Shown here: positions 9,937-20,368 of the stretch, in pieces
Position numbering within the stretch: the stretch's first letter is position 1
Layout of the letters: the number at the start of each line of letters is the position of its first letter
Source: Falciphora oryzae
Lineage: Eukaryota; Ascomycota; Sordariomycetes; Magnaporthales; Magnaporthaceae
Reading direction: 5' to 3'
NCBI GenBank assembly: GCA_000733355.1
Contig: JNVV01000005.1
Span: 1,021,837 to 1,085,836, forward strand
DNA length: 64,000 nucleotides
Notes under the pieces: model-generated
The model's input: the letters and a program-made list of their open reading frames with translations, nothing else
The model's database searches: none
What the model was told of the DNA's origin: nothing
Made by a program: the position numbers and the translations under genes

Positions 9937-12900
9937 TTAGAAGGTTGCTGGCGGGTGTTCGCTTTTCCTCTTCCGAGGACTTGTGTCACCACCATTACCA
10001 CCACCACCACCACCCGCAGCGCCACCAGCGCCACCAGCATGTCCCCTGTTCTTCCTGTTCTTCTTCTGGTGGTGGTTCTGGTGCTGCGCCGCGGCCGCCT
10101 TCGCCGCGACGGCCTTGTCCTTGTCGGCGCGGTACTTGTCCGACGGCACGACGCCGTCGGCCCCGCCGCCCTCGAGCAGGCTGCCCAGCTCGTCGGCCCC
10201 GCCGCCGGAGCCGCTGTGCAGGCCGCTCATGAGGCCCGGGTTCTGGTACAGCTTGCGGAACTGCGGCAGGAACTGCTCGGCGTGCCGGAACCGGCCCAGC
10301 TTGACGCTCATGTGGTCAAAGGCCAGGAGGACGGGCATGTCCGTGTCGACGTCCTGCTCCAGGTTCTCGTCGTCGGGGTTTGGTTCCTCGGCGGGCTGCT
10401 TGTTGCTGCCCTCACCGGAAGCGACAGCCTCCTCGGTCAGTGGCCTCGTTTCACCGCCGCCGCTGCTGTTGTCGAGGGGGCCGGGGGTTTCACTGGCCTC
10501 CAGAGCGCGGCTGGGGCTGGGGCTCCTGCTACGCTTCTCCTCCAGCCTCTTCTTGTACATCTGCAGGTTGGCGACCTTGGGGTAGCGCTGCGAGAAGTGC
10601 GTGAGCAGGACGCGCCGGGCCCCCATCTCGCGCGCCACCTCGAGCGCCTCGCCCATAGTCGAGTGCTTCTTGGCGAGCGCGTCCACGGCCATGTCGTCCT
10701 CGAAGGTGGCCTCGTGGATGAGCAGGTTGGATTCCTTGCCGACGCGCGCGAAGTCGCGCGAGGGCCGGCAGTCGCCCGAGTACGACACCTTGAGGCCCAG
10801 GCCCTCCCAGGTGAATGTGGTGGCGAGCGCGTGCGCGCAATGGTCGACGGCGACGCAATCGATGCTCGTCAGCCCTCCCAGCGCCTCGGCCTCCTCCTCG
10901 GAGAAGACCCTGGGGTCGCAGGCGCGGTTGGCCCGGAGGTTGCCCGGCATCCGGATCTCGACCAGGTTGACGCGGGAGCTAACCCACTCGACGGCGCCGT
11001 GCTGACGCACAAACTCGAGCATGTTCTTAGTCGCTACTACCGAGAGCCTCGGCGTCAGTAGGCGCGAGTCCTGGCCCTCGGCGCGGGCGCGGGCGTGCTC
11101 GGGCGTGTGGGTGGCGCGGTCCCAGGCCTGGATGATGGAGACGAGGCCCATGTGGTGGTCGGCGTGCACGTGGCTGACGAAGATGGCGCGCAGGTCGCGG
11201 AGCACCTCGTCGGCGGCCTCCGGGCCGTACTGGCGCCTGATCTGGCCCATCGTGTTCTCGCCGCAGTCGAAGATGTAGGAACCCTTGCCGGGCACGCGCA
11301 GCAGCGTCCCCGACACGTTGCGGTAGAGGGAGGGGTACGACGAGCCCGTGCCCAGCGACACCACCTCGACGTTGCGGAGCAGGTCCGACGTCAGGTCTGT
11401 GTCTGCCTCGCGCGCGCTGGCCTCGAACTTGGGCGAGTCGACGAGGGCCCTGCACTCGGCGACCTTCTCGAGGACTTTCTGAGAGAACTCGTCGCCCTGG
11501 ATCCGATCCCATGCCTCCTCGGTGTTCATCGGGCCCACGCCATGGTCGTCCACCTGCAGGTCTGGCGACAACCTCACCGTAATGCCGGGCTTGCCGGCGA
11601 TGTAGGGCAGCTCGGGGGAGCTTTCCGTTGAGGGTTGGGCCAAGTGGATAAACGGAAAGGCTGTTGGGTCCAGCTTGTTATGTGTAATGGCCATCGAGGC
11701 AGAGTTCCTAAAGTTCACAATATCTGACGAGGTCTCGGGCGAGGAGACGATGTGCTTTACTCCCGGTAACTTGTCCTTAAGGAAGGACAGAAACTCTGGG
11801 TCCTCGACAACGCCCTCGCCTAGTGTCCAGTAGATGATGCCTAGGTTTTTGTTGATGTCCTCTATATCCCACTCTGGCCTCGCGAGAAGCGCGGGGATGT
11901 ACGTGGGGTTGGGCACCTCGAAGACGCCAAAGCTGGTGCCCTCGATACGCGCCCCTAATACCATATCGGGCGTGACAGTGCTGCCGTCCTTGGCCGTGGC
12001 GTTCTGGCCTGCGCAGAGAAGCTTGAAGCTGGTCTGGGGGACACCGAGCTTGTCGGCGGCGGCGCGATCGAACTTGCCGCGACGCGGCTGAGGCTTGATA
12101 AGGTAGCACATGGAAGTATAGTTTGGGCGTGTTCTGGGGAGCGTCTGCACCAGCCCCGAGGGCCAGAACTTGCGCGCAAGGACAGGGATGTTGGGGACGT
12201 CCCGACCCGGTCCTGGAAATGGCCCGGGATACCTCTCGAGCTGGCCATCCTTGCCGTGCACAAAGACGGCGGCAGGGAGCCTCACGTCGTGCAGCATCGT
12301 CTCGACGAGGGCGTCAAGGCCCTGGCTTTCGAACATATCCTTGACGATGGCCGCAAGGGCGTCTCTCGCAGCGTCTGTCATGCCCTCTTCGGACTCAGCC
12401 TCGTCGGCTTCCGGGGAGGCTTCGTCCTCCTCGGTGCTTGGCTTCCTCCTCTTGCGGCGGTCTGTGGTGACGTTGACGAGCGGGACGTGCCAGACTTTGA
12501 TATTGTCGTCCTCCCAGTCGCACTCGGTGTTAGTGGGGTCGTCGAGCCGGGGGTCGGTAAGGATTTCGCGGGGCACGACGGGCAGGGACTGGCGCAGAAT
12601 GAACTTGCGGCCCAATGCGAGGTAGTAGACGAGGTTGTCGCTGCCGCGCAGTTTCAGGCTGGTCATAGTGCCGATGCGGGCGGTCGGTCGGGCCGTGGTG
12701 TAGTTCCTGTTCTTGACGGTGGCGTCGACGATGCCGGCAATGGTGAGAATCATACCGAGCAGGCCGCCGCAGCTCTTGGAGCCGACGGGTCCGGTGAGCA
12801 TGATCTCGTCCATCTTGGCGAGGGAGTGGCCGCGCTGGATCATGAGGCGCTGGGTGCCCTCGGACAGGTTGCCAATGAGGTATCGGCGGTTGTCGAAGTG

Positions 12901-13263
12901 CAGCAGCACCGAGGTGCCGCGCACGTCGGCACTGGGGGTGCTGACGAGTGTGGTGGTGACGAGCATGTTGCGCAGATCCACGTCGGCGGTTTCGACTATG
13001 TTATTGGGGTTCTTGGGACGTATATAGTCCGCGGAGCTCCGCCCCGGCTGCGCAGCGTCGCGCGAGGTGAGCAGGAATACGGACTGGTCGCGGAACACGG
13101 TTGGACCGTGATACGGGAGGCGCCAGGCAGACCTCGTTTTGCGCCCACCCTCGGTACCGAGGATTCTGTTCAGGGTGCTGCTGGAGGGGGTGTGGGGGAA
13201 GGATGTCTTCAAGACGGTAGGGACGCCTTTACCCCTCAAGATCACCTCCAGTCGTCTACTCAT
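9937..13263 (-). CDS. TRZ1: tRNase Z, long form (tRNA 3' endonuclease)
   Basis: This is an intronless frame of 1108 residues. Long-form tRNase Z removes the 3' trailer of precursor tRNAs in nucleus and mitochondria. The N-terminal half is the inactive metallo-beta-lactamase-like domain, with LLHFDNRRYLIGNLSEGTQR near 125-145 and GPVGSKSCGGLLGM near 160. The C-terminal half carries the active site: GTGSSYPS near 636, the zinc motif HVHADHH near 697, SYSGDCRPS near 828, HEATFEDDM near 851, LTHFSQRYP near 889 and AFDHMSVK near 981. The first 110 residues extend beyond the usual start of the domain and contain basic and Ser residues, compatible with a mitochondrial presequence. The tail is Gly/Asn/Lys-rich and ends in a PRKRKSEH-type basic patch, a likely nuclear signal. 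An extra acidic insert (EEDEASPEADEAESEEG) lies near residue 280. The length is above the yeast enzyme (about 840) but ordinary for filamentous fungi. Confidence 0.95.
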   Translation of the reverse strand: MSRRLEVILRGKGVPTVLKTSFPHTPSSSTLNRILGTEGGRKTRSAWRLPYHGPTVFRDQSVFLLTSRDAAQPGRSSADYIRPKNPNNIVETADVDLRNMLVTTTLVSTPSADVRGTSVLLHFDNRRYLIGNLSEGTQRLMIQRGHSLAKMDEIMLTGPVGSKSCGGLLGMILTIAGIVDATVKNRNYTTARPTARIGTMTSLKLRGSDNLVYYLALGRKFILRQSLPVVPREILTDPRLDDPTNTECDWEDDNIKVWHVPLVNVTTDRRKRRKPSTEEDEASPEADEAESEEGMTDAARDALAAIVKDMFESQGLDALVETMLHDVRLPAAVFVHGKDGQLERYPGPFPGPGRDVPNIPVLARKFWPSGLVQTLPRTRPNYTSMCYLIKPQPRRGKFDRAAADKLGVPQTSFKLLCAGQNATAKDGSTVTPDMVLGARIEGTSFGVFEVPNPTYIPALLARPEWDIEDINKNLGIIYWTLGEGVVEDPEFLSFLKDKLPGVKHIVSSPETSSDIVNFRNSASMAITHNKLDPTAFPFIHLAQPSTESSPELPYIAGKPGITVRLSPDLQVDDHGVGPMNTEEAWDRIQGDEFSQKVLEKVAECRALVDSPKFEASAREADTDLTSDLLRNVEVVSLGTGSSYPSLYRNVSGTLLRVPGKGSYIFDCGENTMGQIRRQYGPEAADEVLRDLRAIFVSHVHADHHMGLVSIIQAWDRATHTPEHARARAEGQDSRLLTPRLSVVATKNMLEFVRQHGAVEWVSSRVNLVEIRMPGNLRANRACDPRVFSEEEAEALGGLTSIDCVAVDHCAHALATTFTWEGLGLKVSYSGDCRPSRDFARVGKESNLLIHEATFEDDMAVDALAKKHSTMGEALEVAREMGARRVLLTHFSQRYPKVANLQMYKKRLEEKRSRSPSPSRALEASETPGPLDNSSGGGETRPLTEEAVASGEGSNKQPAEEPNPDDENLEQDVDTDMPVLLAFDHMSVKLGRFRHAEQFLPQFRKLYQNPGLMSGLHSGSGGGADELGSLLEGGGADGVVPSDKYRADKDKAVAAKAAAAQHQNHHQKKNRKNRGHAGGAGGAAGGGGGGNGGDTSPRKRKSEHPPATF

Positions 13264-14496
13264 TGACGTTGAGTCATCTCTGCAGCTCTAGAGAAGGAAG
13301 GGAAGAAAAAAAAAGAAGGGAGAAAAAAATGCGGATGGAGGGTCGGATCCAACGCACGACGCGTGACTTGCCAGTCAACGTCGACCTTGGCCGTATAAGT
13401 GCTCCAGTGTCTGCACTTTTTTCTTGTCTTTGGTATTCTGCGGCTTCTTTTTTTGTTCGTCTTCTTCCCCAGCTCCCCATGTTACTCACTCTACCTCCAT
13501 GATGTCGGCGTCGAAAAGCGCCCCAGCCGGCATGAAGAAAATTCCGCTGCTTGCTCCAAAATTTACTTATCTCTCTCCAACACACGTGAGGATAAAGCTG
13601 TAATGCAGTAGGTGAGCAAGGGTGCCTTCAGGGCCCCACTACAACTCCACTAACCGCGATATACTTCGGTGCACAGATGAGATGAGACCTCCAGCCCCTC
13701 GAAAGCTCAGCACTCCTCAGCACAGGGCAGGGACCCTCGAAGTCGACATCGAGCCCTGCATGCTTGATCTCTCCGCGTTCCGGCCTCGGCACGGGACCGA
13801 AGACCGTGTGGGGCGTCAGGGTCCGAGTGGTTTGGTCCGTTACCGGGCAGTTCCTTTGTCTGGATAGCTTTGGTCCTGGATTAGGTGAGAGAACTGGCGT
13901 GACGAGCCGCCGGCTTTGCAGGAGATCGGCCACGATTCTAAGTATGCCTACCTACCCAACAGAACGGGATGTGTCCAATGCGTGTGTCATATCCATGTGT
14001 TCGACACTCCAATTCTCTCACCCAACCTTTTATATCTCCTCCCCCAGAGCTGAAAGCGGATCTCGGCCAGTAGCGAAACTCCGTCCAATTGCGTGATTAC
14101 CTGGCGCCCTCGCGCCATGCCGTTTCCGTTTCCCCATGCCCAAGAAACCCACCCCAATACCCCAGCTAGCCACGGCGAAATGCGCCTTGCAGATGGATGC
14201 CACCGCAGGCAAGCCAAGGCCAGAGCATGCAGCAGCGGCTACGTGGGCCGCCCAGGTAAGTGGCGGCTGAAGAGAGGAGGTGTCCGAATGGAGGTGAAGC
14301 TGCACGGCCAAAAAAAAATGGCTGGCAATTGCGGTGGAAGCAAAAGAAGTCTTCCTCTTCTCCCTTTATTTCCTGGCGCTTCCCCGGATTTTGCATGTTT
14401 GACTGAGACATCGTGCCGCTTATATGCCAAAGTTGACAGCTCCGTTCATCCCCTGTCAGCGTCGGATCTCATTACCTAACCCAGTCCCAGTCCAGC
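13264..14496. other. Divergent promoter region, TRZ1 and BTB gene
   Basis: This 1.2 kb lies between divergently transcribed genes. Purine-rich tracts (for example 13300-13330) sit just upstream of TRZ1. No coding frame with bias is present on either strand. I infer two back-to-back promoters. Confidence 0.5.
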
Positions 14497-15892
14497 ATGT
14501 TCAAGCTTTATGAAGTCGACCCTGATGCAGACACGCTGTTGATCGTGCCTGCGCCATCAGCTCCGTTTGCGGAGTGGGACGACAGCGCCCACCACAAGAG
14601 CTCTGAATTGACCAATGGGACGCTGCCCAACGGTCATCATCACGATGCTGTAAACGGCCACAGCCACGGCCACGGCGGTGTGAATAGTATCAACGGCATC
14701 AATGGCATCAACGGTATCAATGGCGTCAACGGACTGGCCAACAGCCTCTCCAAGGCGTCCCTCAACGGCTCTCCGTCCCCACCGCTACCGGAGATGCGCA
14801 TCAAGGTCTCGTTCAAGCACCTGAGTCTCGCCTCGCGCCATTTCAGCAGCAAGTTCCGCCATGGCGATAACGCCCCCGTCCAGCCCGACGGCCGCGTGTA
14901 CGTCCGCCTCGACGGCGCCGTCGACCCGTCCGCCGCCGTCGTCGTCATGAACATCATCCACGGCCGCGGCCGCAAGGTGCCCCGTTTCCTGGACCTCGAC
15001 GCCCTGGCAAAGGTCGCCGTCTTCGTCGACCGTTACCGCTGTCACGATGCCGTGGAGGCCTATACGGACCGTTGGGTGGGGAACCTGCTGCAGCAGCGGC
15101 TTGACGAGGGTAGCAGTAGCTTGCCCGAGGTCTACTGTAGGGACCTAGTCCTCTGGATCTACGTCTCGTACGTCTTCCACCAGCCTGACCTGTTCAAGCG
15201 CGCCACCGCCGTCGCCATCTCCAAGAGCAGCGGGCCTATCTCAAACCTGGGACTGCCGATACGAGAGAAGATCATCAGTGAGTTTATTTCCTTTGCGTGA
15301 CCCATACGTCATCTAGTTTGGCCCCCTTCAGTCATATGTTATACCAAGGACAAGCACTAATCAGTCCATTTCAGGGAGTATCAACAACCAGAGGCAAGAG
15401 CTCATCATCCAGGCCGTCACCATAATCCGCGACGCCCTCGGCTCCGACAACAGCATCAAGAGCCCCTCCCCAACGCCCGTCTGCACCATCGGCTGCGACT
15501 CGTTCCTGCGCACCGCCTTTGCACAGTCCCTGGCCCGCTCTTGCAACATCACGGCTGAGTCGTCCCCCAAGGCCCTGGCGGCCGACGTCGACTTTGACGC
15601 CATCGCCGCGGCGGCGCGCGAGGTCGAGGAGACCCACGAGAGGTGGCACGCCAACGTCGGCCCCCTGTTCGCCGCCGCCCTGTCCTTCTCGAGCAAGCCC
15701 AGGAAGCGCAAGTCGCCCAACGCGAACCCCGCTGCCGCCGCTGCTCCTGTGGCCGGCGAGCCACAGCAACTGCAGCAGCACCAGCCTGATAGCTGCATCT
15801 CGAGGATGCAGCTGACTCCGGCGCTCCGCGACATGGAGGCACAGATAGGTGGGCTAGAATTGGAAAGCAGCCTAGGCTACTACCTGTACTAG
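14497..15892 (+). CDS. BTB-like domain protein
   Basis: Two exons, 14497-15277 and 15375-15892, join in phase to give 432 residues; the 97-bp intron has donor GTGAGT and acceptor TTTCAG. The region at about 105-200 follows the fungal BTB/POZ pattern: VSFKHLSLASRHFSSKF, then VVVMNIIHGRGRKVP, then LAKVAVFVDRYRCHDAVEAY. Fungal proteins of this kind are mostly uncharacterised; BTB domains mediate dimerisation and Cullin-3 binding in general. The N-terminal 90 residues are low complexity, with a His/Gly/Asn stretch and five tandem Asn-Gly-Ile/Val units. The C-terminal part is helical, with a basic KPRKRKSP patch near 375 and a Gln-rich tail. The start is the first ATG after an in-frame stop. Specific function unknown. 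Confidence 0.85.
14685..14734 (+). repeat. Coding minisatellite, 12-bp units (I-N-G-I/V)
   Basis: Tandem 12-bp units of the form ATCAA(C/T)GG(C/T)ATC encode repeated Asn-Gly-Ile/Val in the disordered N-terminus of the BTB-like protein. Synonymous differences separate the units. Confidence 0.7.
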
Positions 15893-16394
15893 GGGGCGGG
15901 TGGTGTTTGCCGCGTGTGTTCTGTTGACTTGTTTGCGATCTCTTCCCTCTGCTTAATTAACTTGTTTGGAGGTCGTATGCTATGGCAAGTTTGATGATTT
16001 CCCACCTGTTGTTTTGCTTGCGTTTGCAAAATATTCTTGGTTTGTTTTTATTATATATGTATCTCTGCCCGACATGTCAGATATGAGTGCCAAGCCAGAA
16101 GCAAGCATTCTACATTCTTCGACTCATCGGGCCAATAAGTCCCTACCTACCTAGGTATATATATATATGGAGCGCTGGCTCCCCCTCAATTCCTCAAGCC
16201 TCTCTGCTCGCCATTCTAGATATGGAGTTCCTACGATCCTATATATCGACCGCCAGCATCACCGGGTCTGGAGGCTATTGACACTTGACATAGTTTTCTT
16301 CTCACCTTGTTGCCCATGTTACTGGCACGGCGCGTAAAACAAGCAAAAACGCCGGCGTCTCAACCACCTATATCAAACAGTCTAACAACACAGG

Positions 16395-17128
16395 ATTGTT
16401 CTACGCCTCAGAGCCCTCGACACCTTCCGTTCCCTGACGCCGGACCTAGCTCGCGCCACACAGTTCGAGGTCACGTGGAATGGGGAGCCTGACCCCGAGA
16501 CTGTGGCCAACGGCAACGTCACGGCGCTTCGGGGACCGCTAGCTGCGCAAGGTCGAGACTAGGTATATATAACTACCACACATATCCAGAAATCCACATC
16601 AGAAGGCACTGTCCGCTTCGCCCTGTCCTCCCAACCATACTCCGGACAGCCCGTTGCGACTTCGTGAGGCTCAAGCACAAGTCACCGGCCTTTGAAGAGA
16701 TGGTGCTGTGCCAAGATTTGCATTTCTCTGGGGTAGCTAGCTTACGGACTGGACGAGTTCCGTACGCACGCCGAGAATCAAATCCTCAGCGATGCCAACG
16801 AAATTGAGGATTGGGAGGTCGGAATTGGGGACCGACCGCCCAGGGCCGCAAACCAGACGGGACCACACCCGCGCAGGCATCTACAGCAAGTCTGTCGGGT
16901 TCACCGGCCACTAGAAGATGGAAGCTGCCAACCCTTCGGACGGCGTCCTGGCCAAAGGAGCCGCAACACGTGCCGCGCGGGAGGGCAGCGACGAGATAGG
17001 CCCATGGCACACGCGGTGAAGATCAATCCTCAAGAGCGCTACACCGCGGCCGTGTGTCTCGAGGAGGCCGCGCGCGCGAGCTCCAACATGGCGGCAAGTA
17101 GCAGGAAACGAGCTGTCAAGGTGTAGTA
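16395..17128 (+). pseudogene. Possible relic of a fungal kinase-like gene
   Basis: Several short coding-like segments appear in different frames. One near 16420-16540 reads as TQFEVTWNGEPDPE and neighbours. Another, near 16918-17000, reads EAANPSDGVLAKGAATRAA and then shifts frame to MAHAVKINPQERYTAAVCLEEA at about 17004-17070. The pattern (N/D)PxxRxTAxxCL is what the C-terminal helix of a Ser/Thr kinase domain normally looks like, and the order of fragments would suit a fungal kinase with an N-terminal FHA-like part. Stops and frameshifts prevent any full product. The kinase link is inference from one short motif; the region could also be the relic of another gene. Confidence 0.33.
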
Positions 17129-18106
17129 CATGGCGAGGTAGCCAGAGGGAGATGATGTATCAATGCTGATCTCGAACAACTTCCTCAGGGCCCTTCATAC
17201 TTCCGCTTGCTCCATCTCACAATGCCCGCCAACGCACCATCACGATCACTCCCACGCGCCGTGGTAACTCTGTCACCGCTGCCCATACCGCTCTTCGGCT
17301 CGTCAGCTTGCACCTCCCTCCACCCTACAAGACTGCCGTATCTCCGCGCCAGGTATCCACTAGCCCGAAGAAGAGAACGACGGCGAGCTTCACGGCATTT
17401 TTCGTACAGCACACACTACCTATATATACCTCACACCTTCATCCCAACGTTTGTGATGATGTCGACGTCGTCGCCTGGAGGATGCTGGGCAGATGACGGA
17501 GGCGGGCCACCGGCTGCTCACCTACTAGGCGGGACCAACCAGCAAACCAGCAAACCATCAAGCCTATTTTTCATGGCAAGTATCCCGATGCAAACAGTAC
17601 CACGATGCGCGGGCCCTCGGCTAACATCCCGGTGCCCAATTCCAGGTCGTGTACCGGTTTGCCGACTTTGACGCCTTTTAAGACGTCCCTTCCCCCCTCC
17701 TCCGCGCGCTCTGCATTTTCGGCTTGTCAAATCCACTCTTTGCTGCCACCCCTTCTACCACCCGCCCGCCTCGGTCTTTATCTCTCTGCAGAACAGGCCC
17801 GTTTTTATTTTATTGTATCTTCCCATCCTCGCAGCCGGAACATTTCGACAAATCCCAGCCCCCCGTTCGATCAGCACGGACTGTCACCAGTACTTCGGAC
17901 TAAGTGCAAGGGCCTCTCTCATGCCGGATAACCAACGAAAGTGGCTAGCAGCGCGCCGTCAGGCCGACAGCTTCTTTCTTTTCGTCCGCCAGCCAGCCAG
18001 GCGCCCGTTGTCGCTCAGGTTCTAAACGCCCAAGACATTCGCCAGTCACGCACGCCTGCCGAGATCGATAACCTACCATTGCACACTCCCCTATATAAAG
18101 ACACCC

Positions 18107-18173
18107 TTCATACTCAACGAGCCCAGGCCCTTCATATTCAACAAGCCCAAACCATTCGTATTCAACAACCACT
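18107..18173 (+). repeat. Three degenerate repeats of about 22-24 bp
   Basis: Three successive degenerate copies share the core TTC(A/G)TA(C/T)TCAAC(A/G)A. They lie in the decayed region and encode no supported product. Confidence 0.45.
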
Positions 18174-19784
18174 TCAAGCGAGACCGGACCGATTCGTCCA
18201 TGAGATGGCGGCTACATATACAAGAACATCGGGAACCGAGGCACCCAGCTGGCCGTCGGCCCACTTCAGCGGGAGCCACGAGGTAGGTGCCCGATTCGAA
18301 GAGCTGGACACACTCTACCTGTAGGTTCGGTCGCTTACTCACACCCCGAACGGTACCAACCGATGCCTTCGTATGGCCAAGGGCTAACAGGGCTGGCAGC
18401 AGCCAAGGCACCACCCTCCCTATCTAGCTAGCCCGGGATATATATACGAGTTTGGCATCAGATCGGCCCCAGTCGAGGGGTCCAGGTGGAACGGCACGAC
18501 CACGGCCCGCATGTTCTACGTGACCACACACAAGCCGGGTCTTCCATGCAGCCATGGAGCGGCAAGGTTCGACTGCTCGACGTCGGGTACCTTGCTTCCC
18601 GCTGCTGGACAAGACGCAGTCCAAGCCGCAGACCAAGGCCGAGACCGTCGCCGAGCTTCTGTGCAGCTGCCATCGACGACGAGACTTCGCGGCTTGTTCA
18701 AAGTCGACGGCAGCGAATTCCGTCGCGCGCCATGGTGGCGCGCCTCAAGATAGATCTTGGCCCTGCACGCCCACGGCCAAGAGGCAACCACCCCACGCCG
18801 CCCTCGCATTCAAGGAAGCGCCTCGTCATTGCACCTGAGTTGCGCGGGAGCGGGCTTGGAGGAGGACCCGGACAGTAGGTAGTCCTCAGAAGATCCCCGA
18901 CGAACGCTCGCCCTCTCTAACGCGGTTCCAAGATCCGGGATCGTGCCGGGTTGTCTGCCGCAAATATCCTGTTTCCCTGATGATTCTCGACTTACAGAGC
19001 GGCGAGAATTTTCCTTGCGATTTATATATAACCAGCCATCTACCAATCAAAATCTGACAACGAGCTGTGGAACGCGCTACGGCTGATGACGAGGGAGGGC
19101 TTCCCTGACCACACCCCTGGTTGGCACTGAGGTCATCACAAAACGCGGAGGAAGTGACTCGACAAGGCACCATGACCGCATCCACGATCCGATGTTGGTC
19201 AACAAGGCACTACCATCCAATGCTTTCATGGGAGAGTGTGATAATGAATTGGCCGACATGGTTGCCGGATAGATTCACTGTGCAAAGTCACCCTACGGCG
19301 TATTTTAGGGTTGGCAACGTCGAAGGTGGCAGTAAGGATAATCTAGACGATCTTGGACCGCTCCGTTGGCATTTTTGCCGAGGCCAAGTACCCCGACAGG
19401 ATGCAGGCCGGACGGGGCGTCCTGGAGGAAGAGAAACCAGCCTCTCGGCCACTGCGGACTCTTGTGCCGACCTGAGTGTCTTCCTCGTGCCAAAGCGGCC
19501 GCATCTCCCAGACCGTCAAGACGACATCAACAAGGTCCTTGCCATGATCCATGTGGCCACAACCCCTCAGCACCCAGCCACACACCTTTTCGGACCCGAG
19601 CGCGCAAGAGGATTGTTTTGGGATGCCGCTGATAAGGCCGCTTACCTGGGCCAGGCCGAGATTGGCGAGCACCAGTTAGTTAGCATTACGAAGATGTACA
19701 AGATTCACGGACGATGTCACGGAGCAAGGGGAGACGAAATAGACACGAACAATTACCGGCTATGCCAACATGACATCTACATGT

Positions 19785-19872
19785 ACCTAAAACAAAACAA
19801 AAGAAAAAGAGAAAGGAAAGAAAAAAAAAAGTCCACCAAAAAAAAAAGAAACATAAACAAAAAAGAAAACCA
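19785..19872. repeat. A-rich tract
   Basis: About 85 bp dominated by A runs on the plus strand (T runs on the minus strand), 240 bp beyond the stop codon of the CPS1-like gene. It may be part of that gene's 3' untranslated region. Confidence 0.5.
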
Positions 19873-20112
19873 ACAGAACCCAGCTTTTGCAACGGCCAGC
19901 TTATCCACAGCTGCCTGGGGTATCTTTTCATCTCTCATTTCTACTCCAACAAAACGCTTGCGCCATTCCTGGCGGGAAGCCAGGGACCCACCGCGCCCGT
20001 TCCCCTGGGCCAAGAGGGAGGGAGCCGCCTACTCCTCCTCGGGGACCTCCTTGATGGTCCCCAGCCGTCTTGGGGGGAACGGGTACGGCGGCGGGCGGAA
20101 AGAGCGCGAGAA

Positions 20113-20332
20113 CTAGTCCTCTTTCCTCTGGAGGCTTCCCGCCAGGTTCATGTGCATCATGGCGTTGTGGCTCCAGTCCTCGTCCTCAGCGCCGTCGTCA
20201 TACGTGTTGTTGACGACGCCGAGGCGACCGGAGCCACCGCCAAACGCGTTTCCGTCGTCCCAGTCCATCGACTCCCGCCCGTCCACGCCTGGGAGGCGGA
20301 GCTGCGGCGGTCCCGACGACAGGGACTTGTAC

Positions 20333-20368
<36 letters not shown>

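Larger units (their letters stand above)
15893..20112. other. Gene-poor region with decayed coding relics and TATATA tracts
   Basis: 4.2 kb between the BTB gene and the convergent CPS1-like gene. The left end is AT-rich 3' flank. Short bursts of coding-like sequence in changing frames (about 16.39-17.13 kb; weaker traces at 18.1-18.7 and 19.3-19.7 kb) alternate with stops. At least seven short TATATA tracts occur (near 16157, 16248, 16562, 17421, 18088, 18436 and 19022). An A-rich tract near 19790-19870 lies just past the 3' end of the minus-strand gene. No intact open reading frame is credible here. Confidence 0.5.
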
